DNA of 64,000 nt from Brassica napus (Eukaryota > Streptophyta > Magnoliopsida > Brassicales > Brassicaceae), in NCBI RefSeq assembly GCF_020379485.1, contig NC_063450.1, positions 31,348,137 to 31,412,136 on the forward strand, in the 5' to 3' direction. Of this stretch, positions 21,065-31,550 are shown piece after piece; position 1 is the stretch's first letter, and each line of letters starts with the position of its first letter. The translations under genes and the position numbers were made by a program. A model generated the notes under the pieces. The model did not search any database, was not told the origin of the DNA, and saw only the letters and a list, made by a program, of their open reading frames with translations.

Positions 21065-22314
21065 TGTTGGGGTCAAAATCGGTCACGAAGGAATCAATGT
21101 CTGAAAGTCCGTATAAATTGGCATGAACATTTTTACGAAAAACAAATCTTCGAAAAAGATTTATTTTTACGAAGAATCTTGCGGAGAAAACACATTCACG
21201 AAAAATCGGAGAAAATCCCGAAAAAGGTCGCACGGTCGCTACGAAGCGACCGAGCGCACGTCCCGCTCGGTCGCTACGTAGCGACCGAGCGTCCGTTCTG
21301 CTCATTAGTCCAAGCTCTTCCGAAACATCGATAAGACATTAGTCCATGCATTCTCGTCTACCCTTCGATGCTACCTCCCGAAGACCGTAGCGAACCCATT
21401 TCATGTTTCGTGCCATTCTAAGTTATCGATCAAACTTTACGGTAAAAACCGCGGAAAGTTCGTTCTTTATCAAAAGAAGCCGTAATAAACGCTTCGAGTC
21501 AGAAGACGGCCCAAAGGGACCTAAGACATGACTCGAGGCCCAACTTACGATTTCTTAACCAACAGCCCGTAAGCCGCATGACGGTTTAAGCTTGGTTCGC
21601 AAGGAAAGATAAATGTCAAGTTTCCGCGGATAAATACGAAATTTTGAAGATAATTACGAAGATCGGGAAAAAATGGAATATCTCCATTTTTAAGCTATGA
21701 CGGCTTAAGGGCAGAAGGGGAAAAGCGTAAACCGACCTTGGAGCGAGTATATAAGGAGTCCTAGGCGAGAGGCATGAGGGACAACTTTTTAGACTCAGAA
21801 CTCTCGACACTTAGAAACTTTGAGGCATTATTCTCGACATGCTCTGTTTCCATGACTGGCACCCGATTACCAGACAAACGTGCACAAGCAGTTCGATCTC
21901 TTGGTTCACTCTTGAACTACGTTCGGCTTGATCCTCGAAAGGGGTATGTAGGCAGCCTTTCATAAGGTTCAGTCCGAAATCAATCAAAAACCTTTTCTGT
22001 ATTTTCTTCGTCTTTTGTTATCGAGCTGCGAGTCAACTAGGTTTGAGCTTTTAGGCCGCTAGAACTAGGTAACTCGCTGACAGCCTTTGCAGCCAAAGCT
22101 TTTATGATCTCTGGAATGATCGCAACGCTCTCACGCGGACTCGAAATAAGATCTACTGTTTTCTCTAAACTCGTTTGTTATCTTTTCATGATTTCCGCAT
22201 ATATTTGGTCACTTGCCGTTGGCTCTCGCAGAGATCTGGGACCTCTGGGAAATTAGGGTTTTCCTAGTTTCCTAATTTAAACGTAAATCGACAGTGCGAA
22301 TTTTGGTTCCCACA
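21065..22314 (+). repeat. 3' LTR of LARD 2
   Basis: Partner of 14993-16241. Two palindrome units lie near 21234-21296, TATA at 21748-21755, and termini are TGTTGGG and CCCACA. Duplication GGAAG follows at 22315. Confidence 0.93.
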
Positions 22315-22319
22315 GGAAG

Positions 22320-23463
22320 CCTTGAGAGTAGTTTTGTCTATCTTGGTAACCACCTTGTTGGTTTTTGTAGAAGGGCTTTTGTTGGTAGTTGTTGTAGTGA
22401 AAGTTATACTCCTTCTTGTACCGTGACCTTCTAGACCATCAACTTCATTTAGCACAACAACCCCTTCTTGTTTCTACTCACCAACAAAGTTCACCTTCTC
22501 TTGTTTAGCTCTATCTAAGAGAAGCATATCCATCTTGTCTTGTAAAGCCTTTAACTCTCTCTTGGTGTTTGTATCATCACCTCCACTGCCTCGGTTGCTT
22601 CTATCATGCTCATCACTGTAGACTGAATCACTCTTAGCCATATTCTCTTCAAGCTCCAAAGCATCTGCTTCAGTTCTCCCCAAGAAGAAACCATTGCTAA
22701 CAATATTAAGCTGGCTTCTAAACTTAGGCAAAGCACCTTTGTAGAAAGTACTAAGCAAACTCTCCATATTGAAGCCATGATGAGGACATTGAGAGATGTA
22801 GCTGTTGAACCTTTCCCATGCTTCTCCAAAGCCTTCAAGATTCCTTTGATGAAATCCAGAGATTTCATTCATTAGCTTAGCAGTTCTTGAAGTAGAGAAG
22901 AACTTGGCGAGGAAAGCTTTCTTGCAGTCATCCCATGTAGTGATTGAATCTCTTGAAAGACTATTTTCCCATGTGTGAGCTTTTTCTCCCAAAGAGAATG
23001 AAAACCACCTTACCTTGAATGCATCTTCAGAGACACCATTGATCTTTGTTGTTCCACACAGCTTATCAAAGTTATCCAAGTGGTCTAGTGGATCCTCCAA
23101 GGTAAGACCATGGTACTTGTTGCTCTGGATCATGTTTATCAAGCTTGACTTGATCTCAAAGTTGTTGTTTTCCATAGCTGGTGCTCTAATGCCAGCTCTA
23201 TGCCCATGGATATTGGGCTCATCATGTGTGCCAATAGCTCTAGCTTGGCGCTGTGGGTGTTGTGGCCTAAGGTTTGCAACTCCTTGGCCATTACCCTCTC
23301 TATCTTGAGGCTGATTCTAATGTTGATCCATCACAAACCCCAATCTGTCTAAGTGAGCCTATTGCTCTTCTTCTCTTCTCCTCCTTGCAATCTCCCTTTC
23401 AAGTGCTCTAATGTCTTGAACTCTTGGAACTAGGTCTGTTGGGTCTCTGCTCCGCAAGTTCAT
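22320..23463 (-). pseudogene. Athila-like gag, N-terminal and capsid part (broken)
   Basis: The start ATG at 23461-23463 gives MNLRSRDPTDLVPRVQDI and an Arg/Glu-rich helix, then two in-frame TAG stops (23359-23361 and about 23311). From MENNNFEIKS at 23175 the frame is open for 233 codons through the retrotransposon gag domain (GLTLEDPLDHLDNFDKLC, FSLGEKAHTWENSL, CKKAFLAKFF, ETFGEAWERF-like GFGEAWERFNSYISQCPHHG). A TAG at 22474 ends it, and a Tyr/Asn/Gln-rich stretch runs on to the LARD 2 insertion. No CCHC knuckle is seen. Gag would form the particle core. Confidence 0.88.
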
Positions 23464-23569
23464 ACACCTGAGATACAAAAGGGCTAGGAGAGAGAATCAG
23501 TAACTAGATATAAGAAAAATAAGACTTAGTCTCAAGTAAATACCAAATCTCAATGTCAAAATCAACTTA

Positions 23570-23589
23570 GAATTGGCAACGGTACCAAA
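23570..23589 (-). other. Primer-binding site of the Athila-like element
   Basis: The minus strand reads TTTGGTACCGTTGCCAATTC. Athila-type elements use TGGCGCCGTTGCC, so this is that site with a changed TACC for CGCC. It lies 107 bp upstream of the gag ATG. Confidence 0.6.
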
Positions 23590-24058
23590 TTTGATATGGA
23601 CTTTTCAAGGGTCCAAGGTTCAAATCAAAGTAGTATTTTAGATGTCAATCCATTTCTAAGTGTTTTGATTCAAAGAGAATTTAGGTTTATACTTAAGCTA
23701 AATGCATTCAATGTATTGAAGTGATTTGTTTAAGCTAATAAGATTCTAATACAATTCACTAGCAGATTTCAAGCAAATGGATACAAGAGGAGCCATGGGT
23801 ATAGGAATTTAATTTCAGATGACTAAGGTTTAATCTAAAATGGCAAGCTTCAATCAACACATTTCCCTAAGTCTAGATAACAATTCTAAGCTAGTTCTTT
23901 GTCAAGACAAAAGCTCATTTACTCTCATTGATCAAACATCAAATTTTTTTGGTTTGTGTCAATCAAGCAATCATTAAGAACATATCATTCAACTATCAAA
24001 ACTCCCCCAACATCAAATGTATTTGGTAGGGTAAGTTAAGAGCATGTTGAGTTGGCTC

Positions 24059-24097
24059 AGACATTTCATCGAACACCTTTCAGGCGATGAAATGTCT
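24059..24097. other. Hairpin with a 13-bp perfect stem
   Basis: AGACATTTCATCG at 24059-24071 is exactly complementary to 24085-24097 across a 13-nt loop. It lies downstream of the TATA box in the minus direction, so it would be in the LTR transcript's leader. Confidence 0.7.
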
Positions 24098-24407
24098 AGA
24101 TTTCTAATCTGAAATGGCCAACTCTAGATTAGCATTAAGATCACTCAATCAAGCAAGGAAACATACTAATCTATTCTAAACATTCTAGATCATCACTTAA
24201 TCATCCTAACCCATGAATCCAAAGATGACTACTCACTCATTATCATGGTAGACACTAAATCACTAGTTGATCTAAGTCAAAACATGATTAATGATTCAAG
24301 AAATCAAGCAATCACAAAAGATAATGATCAAGATTTGATCTTTCACCTAAAAGTGCTTTTTGATTAGATAGAAAACAAGATAAGATCCAACTTTGGGATT
24401 ACAAGAG

Positions 24408-24415
24408 TATTTATA
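24408..24415 (-). promoter_or_regulatory. TATA box in the Athila-like 5' LTR
   Basis: TATAAATA followed by CTC on the minus strand, in otherwise AT-rich sequence, placed between the GC-rich array (upstream) and gag (downstream). Confidence 0.5.
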
Positions 24416-24499
24416 ACTCCTTGAAAAACCTAATGGCTTCCTTTAAAAAGTCTAAAATACCCTTAAAAATGTCTAAATTCGACTAAGGAAAAGACACGA

Positions 24500-24880
24500 T
24501 TCGGGTAGAAATCACGGGCGACAACCCGAGTTGGTTACCCCGCGTCAGACCGTCGACGCTGTCTCTCTCCGTACGCGCGGGTACGACTCTCCGCGTCCTT
24601 CTCCCCGCGTCAGACCGTCGATGAAGCTCTCTCTCCGTGCGCGCGGGTAGACGATCCCGCGTGCTCGACCCCGCGTCAGACCGTCGACGAAGCTCTCTCT
24701 CCGTGCGCGCGGGTAGACGACCCCGCGTGCTTGACCCCACGTCAGACCGTCGATGAAGCTCTCTCTCCGTGCGCGCGGGTAAGGGAACCCACGTGAGCCC
24801 AACGTCGCCGTCTCTTCCTGGTTTGGCTACGCGGGTAGGTGAATCCGCGGCCTGGACCCCGCGTCGGACTCGCCAGACTT
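24500..24880. repeat. GC-rich minisatellite in the Athila-like LTR
   Basis: About five to six units of roughly 60-65 bp. Each has cgcgtcagaccgtcgacgaa, then ctctctctccgtgcgcgc, then gggtagacgaccccgcg. Units near 24605-24790 are nearly identical. Local GC is far above the flanks. Frames through it repeat RARRESFIDGLTRG because the unit length is near a multiple of three. It is related to 1306-1562. Confidence 0.85.
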
Positions 24881-24893
24881 GATCAATGTTCAT

Positions 24894-27800
24894 TCTTCAT
24901 CCCTTTTTGAACCACAATGCTTCTAAACACCCCCATTCACTCAATAGGACACTCCAACACCTGATAAAGACATATGAATGCAATATGGATCCTAAAGATG
25001 CTAAATTCCGAATATATATGATCATTATGTGCAAAAATAGATGGATAAAACAATATGCAAGATATCAACAATATTTGAAAATTTTGAAGGTTCCGGATCA
25101 AACTTACCTAACTATTAGTGTTGTTGTAGTATTTAAATTTGTCTAATAGTTATTTCTTCATGTAACTTTAAGAAATCTTTTTTGTTAAGTTTCTTCGTAT
25201 ATTGTTGTTGTCTAAATCTAGTTTAAAAAGGATTAAAACAATAAACGAGAAAATATTTATGAATCATAAAAGGTGATGTGCGATTGTAGGGATCAAAATG
25301 CAAATAAAAATATGAAACTTCAAATTTGAAGTTTTGAGTAGTGAAGTACCCGCTCGGTTTTGGTTTTCGGGTTTAGAGAAATAAGAATCAATTGAGTTTT
25401 GTAGATAGAAATCATTGGGTTTTTTATGTATATGATAAATATATATATATGCGGTGAATCATTAATAATACTTCAAATAAAAAAAATCAAGGTTAAGTAC
25501 CAATTGTACTTCAGTTTAATAGTTTAGATGTCTACACATAACATTTTGATTGTTTATATGTTGTTATTTATTGTTTCAAATTTCCAATTCTTTTAATTGT
25601 TTGTTTATATGAATGTATGTGTACTTTGTAAAAATTGTAATCTAATCTAACAAAATATAGGAACATATATATAATATTATATATTAATTGTTAAAATAGT
25701 GAAACTCTAATTTATGTTTCTTATAGTTTAACTAATATAAATAAATTTTGGTATTTATATATTATATAGTGTAATGCACCGAAGATACATCTAATCTATT
25801 AATAGTATATATATTAGTAAGAGAATTTATAAATTGATCAATGGGTCCATGTTCTAAATTAACACATTAGAATAAGTCATAGAAAGCGCCTAGCTATTTT
25901 TGTTGACAAATTTATTAACTTATCTGTTTTTATAAAACGCTATTAACATATCTCTTTGTTCACTAATATGTTTAGGCCTAGACATTTAGTTTCGGTTGCA
26001 TTCGAGTTTGTTTGTTTTCGGTTTGGTTATAGTTTTTTGGTTTTCAGTTGTAAGAGATTTAAAAAATGTTTGGTTATTTATGAACTTGAGTTCGGTTTCG
26101 GTTTTGTTATTTTAGTTTTTGTTTGGTGCAGATAATATTGTAAGCAATCCGACAAATTTTCAATTTTGTTCTAGTTTGGTTTGGTTTTTTGGATTGTTTT
26201 GAATAATTTGGGTAAAAAAATTTTTTTGAGATTTTTTTAAATAAAATATCGGATCACTTGGATAATTTAAATATTTTTGATAAAAATATTAGGGTGATTT
26301 GGTTATATCGGAAAATTAAGATAATTGTAAAAATTTGGATAAAAAGTAATAGGGTTATCCTATTTTTTGAATAGTTCGGTTTATAAATATTATTTCTAGG
26401 CATACAAATTGTATTCGGATAGTTTGGTTTTCAGTTTAGATCTGTTTAGTTTTGGTCTGTGCATTGTTTGCTGTCAAAAAAAAAAAAAATCTGTTTAGTT
26501 TTGGTTTTACTGTTCTAGAGATATAAGAACCATTTAGATATTTGTGAACATTGATTCATGTTTAGTTTTTATTTTTTTTATTTGTATTTCAGTTCGGTTC
26601 TCGGTTCTTGACTTATCAAATTCCAATTAAACAATATATCTTGTATTTGATAAATATATGATTTAAATTTATTTTCAGGATATATTTTATAAATTCCCGA
26701 TATTAAGACTGTTATCATATTAAAATTGTTGCAAATACCAACTTAATAATTATAGAGTATTTTGAGTATTTCGATGTTTATAACTATGAATTTTTATTAT
26801 ATATTCTTGATAATATATAAATCAATATATTACTGCATAAAATATATTTTTGTATTTGAAATATTTAGTAAATAATAAGGACTGGAAAGGTATTCTTAAA
26901 ATTTCTACATATTTGTTAATTTTAATAATCTCTCTTGTAATGATCTCAATCTAGATCTGCTCCCATTTATTTTCAAAATATTAGATTTGGTCCTGTTTAT
27001 TTTAATTGTTTTTAAAATGTAAAAAAAAAATGGTTTATTATGTATTTTATATGGGTATATATATATATATATATATAAATGCATTTATTTATTCTGTATA
27101 CAATACTCTATAATAATTATATTATTGATTTATAAAGTAAGGCCCATTGACTATTTTGAAAATTTTCCAAATTGTATATATTAAAATATAGTAGTATATA
27201 AAATTATTTTAATACAGTCATATGTAAAAAAAATGTAACAATGTATTGAGATATTTCGTCAAATGCAAAAACCTTACAGATACTCTTCAATACATAAAAT
27301 ACAAAATCTAAAATAATACTTTTCAGTATCATAAATCCATACGTAAGATATTTTTCTAATTGCTTGTTCAGTATTTTAATGACATACTTTAAATGAATAT
27401 ATGCTAGAATAAAAGGATTTAAATTTTGTTCAGTAATGTTTTGTTGGGACTAATTTAGATAATGTTTTATTTGATCCACATTTGTTAGTCTAATTGTAAA
27501 TAACTAAAGAAACCGTAATGAAATCATAAATATCTAACAAAACTCCTTATAATACGAAAGTATTGTATTTCTATTTTGAAATAATTAAAATGATTTTATA
27601 ATTAATATAGGAGTGGCAGACCAACATTTAACCAAGGAACATTTGTTTTGATTTATGCACACTAAATTAAACTGAAGCATTATTGTTAACAAACCACGAG
27701 ATTTTAGGTTCACTCAATTTTGTTATTTAAGTTTAAGTACACCTAAATTTATTAGCAGGATTAGCAAAGTTATAAAACAGACATTGTTTAAATCAAATGG

Positions 27801-28037
27801 CATTTCTTGGTAAATATTAAAAAAATGTAAGGGTTAAGTACTAATTATACTTCAGTTTTAATAGATTAGATGGTGCTCAATGGCGATGAGGTGCGTGCCT
27901 TGCGCCTTGGTGCTTGAAAGCGCTCGCCTTGCAGATCTCTTGAAGAAGACGTTAGCTAAGTCTTGTTATATACATTAGCTATAGAGTATCGACGTTTATA
28001 TACATATTTGATAAAGAAAAAGAGTAAAAAAAAATAA
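24894..28037. other. AT-rich spacer with degenerate repeats
   Basis: No gene is supported. Visible items are a degenerate ggtttcggtttggttt-type tract across about 25980-26600 (both edges diffuse), a TA microsatellite near 27055-27076, and several short A or T runs. A short GC-richer patch at 27880-27960 (gcgccttggtgcttgaaagcgctcgcc) resembles no family I can name. Confidence 0.5.
26457..26488 (+). mobile_element. Extremely 5'-truncated LINE insertion (32 bp)
   Basis: The 32-bp insert ctgtgcattgtttgctgtc plus A13 is flanked by a perfect 17-bp direct repeat, ATCTGTTTAGTTTTGGT, at 26440-26456 and 26489-26505. The end before the poly-A (gtttgctgtcaaaa) resembles the tail of the LINE at 54950-54975 (gtttattgttgacaaaa). 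This is the structure left by target-primed reverse transcription that stopped almost at once. Confidence 0.7.
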
Positions 28038-28539
28038 GGCAATTCTCTCAAATAGCTTTTTTTTTAGTTTTTATCACAAAAATAGCCCTCAAAAATAAAA
28101 TGACCAAAATAGCCTCTTTTTGTTTTGAAAATTTTAATATATTTTTTTTTTTTTTTTTGAAATTTGAAATCCATCCCCAAAACCCACCTCTTAATTATAA
28201 ATCCTTGGACCATCTCCAATAGTTTACTCTATTTTAGAGTAGTTTTAACTCTAAAATAGTGTAACTCTAAAATAGAGTAGAGTTTCTCTCCAATGGTTTA
28301 CTCTATATTTAACTCTAAAAAGGAATATTCTTAAATATATTATTTTTTATTTTATGACTAATACATTTTACTTACAAAATTTACAAATTGATCCTTTATA
28401 TTTTATTTTTCACAAAGTTTTTATAAATTATATATTTATATCAAATATTTATTATTTTAAAATTACACTACATTATATTAAAACATAACACATTTAACTT
28501 AAACATCAACAATAGTGTATTTTTATCACAAATGATCAA

Positions 28540-28806
28540 TTAACGAATTCGAAGCATATTTATTTTTGATTTTTCTAAATCGACCAAATGAGCAGGAAGA
28601 CCATATGTTAACATCCGAAATGCGGCCGTTACTTTTTGCAGAGACGATAATCCAACCCTGCATGCATCCCTTTTTTGTGTGAAGTAGTTGTCATAACTTT
28701 CAACGGCTTCGATTACACGAAGGAATAGAGGACGCGACATACGATATCTCCTACGAAACATAACATCATTGTACCCCGGCGTCTCCGAAAAGTAATCGTT
28801 GAACAA
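28540..28806 (-). pseudogene. Harbinger-type transposase fragment
   Basis: It reads FNDYFSETPGYNDVMFRRRYRMSR, then LFLRVIEAVE, YFTQKRDA and LSSLQKVTAAFRMLTYGLPA, then stops. This matches the N-terminal part of plant PIF/Harbinger (plant transposon protein, PF04827) transposases, which are normally around 400 residues with a DDE catalytic domain. All catalytic residues are missing. The upstream end is cut at the junction near 28806. Confidence 0.8.
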
Positions 28807-28808
28807 TC

Positions 28809-29158
28809 TAGAACTTGGTGATCAAACAACATTGGTTATCAATACCTTAAAAGAAGAAAATACTGAATTTTTGGAACAACTAAAGAAGACAAGAGCACAA
28901 CGAGAATATCACTTGGAGATTCAAAAGAAGAAGAATTATGCTTTGAATGAGCTAAAGGAAGAAAACAAATATTTATTTTGTAACTTGAATTCAGTGCAAG
29001 ATCTAGAACTTCGTGCATATTTTCAAGAGAAACGGACACGAATTTTATAAAAAAGACGTGGTCAACAACATGAACAAGAAGTTACTCTTTCATATACCGC
29101 ATTTAGACAATACTTTAACAATCTTGGTGGATTTGGAGGTAATTTACCAGAACAATAA
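28809..29158 (+). pseudogene. Probable Harbinger ORF1 C-terminal fragment
   Basis: The frame contains LKEENTEFLEQLKKTRAQRE and a Lys/Glu-rich coiled-coil-like region, LNSVQDLELRAYFQEKRTRI, an in-frame TAA at 29048-29050, then KRRGQQ and a tail ending GGNLPEQ. A long helix followed by a line like 'D..LRAYFQEKR.RIL.KR' is common in the ORF1 (Myb-like/NAM-associated) proteins of plant Harbinger elements. It abuts the transposase start head to head, which indicates a deletion of the intergenic region and the ORF1 N-terminus. Confidence 0.45.
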
Positions 29159-29441
29159 ATCACAATTATCTATGATTTTAATTTTATGTTATGTTGCTTA
29201 TTTCAAATATTAGTATTTGTTTTCTTTGGCTAATTTTATAAAATTATTTTTAATTTTAATGCTTGTTTTCTTTGGCTAATAATAATAAGTTTCAAACGTT
29301 TGTATATTGTGTTGAAAAGAATTATGTGATGTTTGCATAATTAAATTACACAAATAGTTACAAAATAAAAAGATTAAAAATAAAAGGATTAAAGTATAAA
29401 TAAAAAAGTTTCGCTCTATAATAGAGTAAGAAATAGAGTTA

Positions 29442-29702
29442 GACCATCTCCAATGGTACACAAAACTTTACTCTATATTTCACTTTAAAATAGAGTAACT
29501 CTATTATAGAGTTGGATTTGCTCTAATGGTTCACTCTATAATAGAGTTATTCTATATTCCACTCTATAATAAAGTAACTCTATTATAGAGTAACTCTATT
29601 ATAGAGTGAACCATTGAAGCAAATTCAACTAACTCTATAATAGAGTTACTCTATTTTAGAGTAAAATATAAAGTAAAGTTTTGTGTACCATTGGAGATGT
29701 TC
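29442..29702. mobile_element. Tourist-like MITE, nearly a full palindrome
   Basis: The ends are GACCATCTCCAATGGTACAC and its inverted partner beginning GAACATCTCCAATGGTACAC. Inverted similarity continues almost to the centre, so the single strand would fold into one long hairpin. Flanking trinucleotides are TTA and TTG, consistent with a decayed TTA target duplication. It sits inside the larger Harbinger element and probably belongs to the same family. Confidence 0.72.
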
Positions 29703-29955
29703 TTGCTCCAAATATAGAGTAAGAAATAGAGTTACACTCTTTTAGATTGAGATATAGAGTGAGGTTGGAAAATATTTTATTCTATAATAGAGTTTGGTGG
29801 AGAAAATAGAGTGGGGTTGGAGTGCCCTAAGTCAAGATTAATTAATCCAAGATGTATAAATGCATATTTTAGCCTTTAATAAAACATGTTTTGGTCATTT
29901 TCCTCTTTGATAGGCTATTTTGTGAAAATAAACTAAAAAGGTATCCAAGACAATT

Positions 29956-31157
29956 TCTCGAAAAAATATGAGGTTGTTTAATCTTAATGACTAAATGTAT
30001 TATTTGAAGATAGTTAAAATTTTCAATAGAACGTGAGTCGTAAATTAAAACTCAGAATCTAAGAATTCAAAACCAAAACCCAAACCCAAAAAAATATATT
30101 CAAATGTAGAAAACCTAAGTAAATAACTTAAAACAAAACACCTAAAAACCATCTTCAGAATCACTATGAGCGTCATCATTCTCATCTTCATCATCAATGT
30201 CATTGGCATCCTCATTCCAAAATCATTTGCCTTTAAATCTTCTTCCATCTAATCCTCAAGATCAACCAACGTCATAACATGTGGAGATGGACCGTAGTGT
30301 TTATTCTGAGTCGAGCTACTAGAAACACATTTTTCTTTGTCAAATTTAGATGAACATGCACTCATTGCTCCTCTAGTAAAATATTTAGGATCTTCTACGA
30401 AGAGCTTTGCTCATGAAATTCCATGTCAAATCATTATTTTGCCACACAAAATCATCATTATTCCAATTAACCACTCATTTCTTTCGTCAATATCTTCCAA
30501 AAGAATATGATCTATGGTGTCACTTATCTTGCTTCGACGTTGTACGATTCGTTTGTAATTCACAAAAACCATTTTGCTCAATCGTAGTTGTGCAACTTTA
30601 TTTCTCCTCTTCGTATGAAGCTATTGAATTCAACTTCAATATGTAAAAGTTCAATCACATAAAATCGAGAATGAAGGTTATTAAGAAGATTTCCAAGTTG
30701 GAAGACATTCTACTTTCTTTAACAACCAGTGGCACTACAAGTCAGAATAAGAATCTTAACAGCGAAGTTTCTGAGATTTGGAGCTCAAGATCCATAACAA
30801 GACCACAATTCCACTATTAAAATAAAAATGTTGTTACTATTTATGTACTTAAAATAAAATTAATCCAGGTTTGTGATACATGGTGCTTTGATATCTATTT
30901 GCCTAATGGCCATGTCATAATTGAAGATACTGGTAATGTTATCTTCTCTTGAAAATCAGTATTTGGAACCAACATGTTAATGCATAACATAAACAAATTA
31001 TTACTTGAAAATTTTATATCAATCTGTTAATGCAAAACACAAACAAAACATAACCCAATCTGTTAATGCAATTGTACAAGCCCCTTCCACTTCCTCACAA
31101 CGAAATCATTATGATATTTTTAATGAATTGCATGATTTAATAAAAACTGAGCTAAGC
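29956..31157. other. Degenerate region with scraps of retroelement-like coding
   Basis: A minus-strand frame ending at 30142 codes an acidic tail (EDANDIDDEDENDDAHSDSE), like the C-terminus of some transposases. Upstream in other frames is EDPKYFTRGAMSAC (30330-30395). On the plus strand, WCFDIYLPNGHVIIEDTGN near 30882-30940 is reminiscent of the copia protease-to-integrase linker. None is long enough for a firm call. Confidence 0.3.
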
Positions 31158-31550
31158 GGATGAAGTTAACACTCCCACCTTTTGTCAGGATGGTCGTTTC
31201 TGGTATAAGAGAAGGTTGGTAATTCCGAAGACATCTCAGCTGATTCCTTTTATATTATAAGAGTGTGTCATGATGGATACTTGGGAGTGGATTCTGGTGT
31301 TTAAAGGCATTAAAACGAGTACAACAGTGGTTCCAATAGAAAGGACTGCAGAAACAAGTTCAAGAATATTTGGTCAATTGTCAAAATTGCCAAACTCATT
31401 AGTAGTCGACGTTGTCTCCAACTAGTTTTAAAACCATTACTGATTCCAGTTAGGATATGGTAGGATGTATCGATAGATTCATCGAGGGTTTGCCACGATC
31501 TCAGGGTTATAATGTGATATTTGTGGTGGTGGACATATTAAGAAAATTTA

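Larger units (their letters stand above)
14993..22314 (+). mobile_element. LARD 2: second copy of the non-autonomous LTR family, opposite orientation
   Basis: The LTRs of 1249 and 1250 bp begin TGTTG and end GGTTCCCACA. The perfect duplication GGAAG lies at 14988-14992 and 22315-22319 inside the Athila gag. A primer site follows the left LTR and a polypurine tract precedes the right one, so the element runs plus. The two LTRs are nearly equal in length and look very similar, suggesting fairly recent insertion. The interior (4.8 kb) matches LARD 1 over most of its length but has different repeat arrays. No pol genes. Confidence 0.93.
1..24893 (-). mobile_element. Athila-like Ty3/gypsy retrotransposon, decayed, split by two insertions
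   Basis: Read on the minus strand the order is LTR, primer site, gag (23463 to 22320), gag-protease (14987 to 13645), RT-RNase H-integrase (4762 to 1683), GC-rich spacer, then the ATHILA ORF-1 family protein (1117 to the window edge). An extra ORF after pol is characteristic of the Athila lineage. Two LTR elements interrupt it and each is bracketed by a perfect 5-bp duplication (CTCCT and GGAAG). When each insert and one duplication copy are left out, the flanking reading frame runs on, which shows that the three blocks were one element. The 3' LTR lies beyond the left edge. Stops and frameshifts occur in every coding block, so the element is not autonomous. The right boundary is uncertain. 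Confidence 0.85.
23592..24893 (-). repeat. 5' LTR region of the Athila-like element (outer boundary uncertain)
   Basis: Sequence outside the primer site, ending CCATATCA on the minus strand. It contains a TATA box at 24408-24415, an upstream GC-rich minisatellite and a downstream hairpin, and no ORF of note. The matching 3' LTR is outside the window, so the outer end is set at the limit of the GC-rich array and may lie further right. Confidence 0.55.
28208..29827. mobile_element. PIF/Harbinger element, internally deleted
   Basis: The ends carry GACCATCTCCAATAG on the left and, inverted, GGGCACTCCAACCCCACTC on the right. Many copies of ctctattatagagt-type short palindromes lie in the subterminal regions. 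Candidate 3-bp target sites are TTG on the left and TAA on the right, so the expected TWA duplication is degraded. It holds fragments of both usual genes, the transposase (minus) and ORF1 (plus). Confidence 0.6.
28038..29955. mobile_element. MULE-like MITE split by a Harbinger insertion
   Basis: The left end (ggcaattctctcaaatagc, then atcacaaaaatagcc, then aaaatgaccaaaatagcc) is mirrored by the right end (29880-29955) as an imperfect terminal inverted repeat. A relative at 38383-38830 is about 450 bp, and its middle aligns across the point where the Harbinger element sits. The host MITE is therefore about 300 bp here. Its termini resemble Brassicaceae Mutator-type MITEs, from memory. Confidence 0.6.

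Noticed and set aside
24545..24893. Overlapping ORFs with RARRESFIDGLTRG repeats
   Set aside because: They are translations of the minisatellite, open in more than one frame because the units are CG-rich and lack stops.
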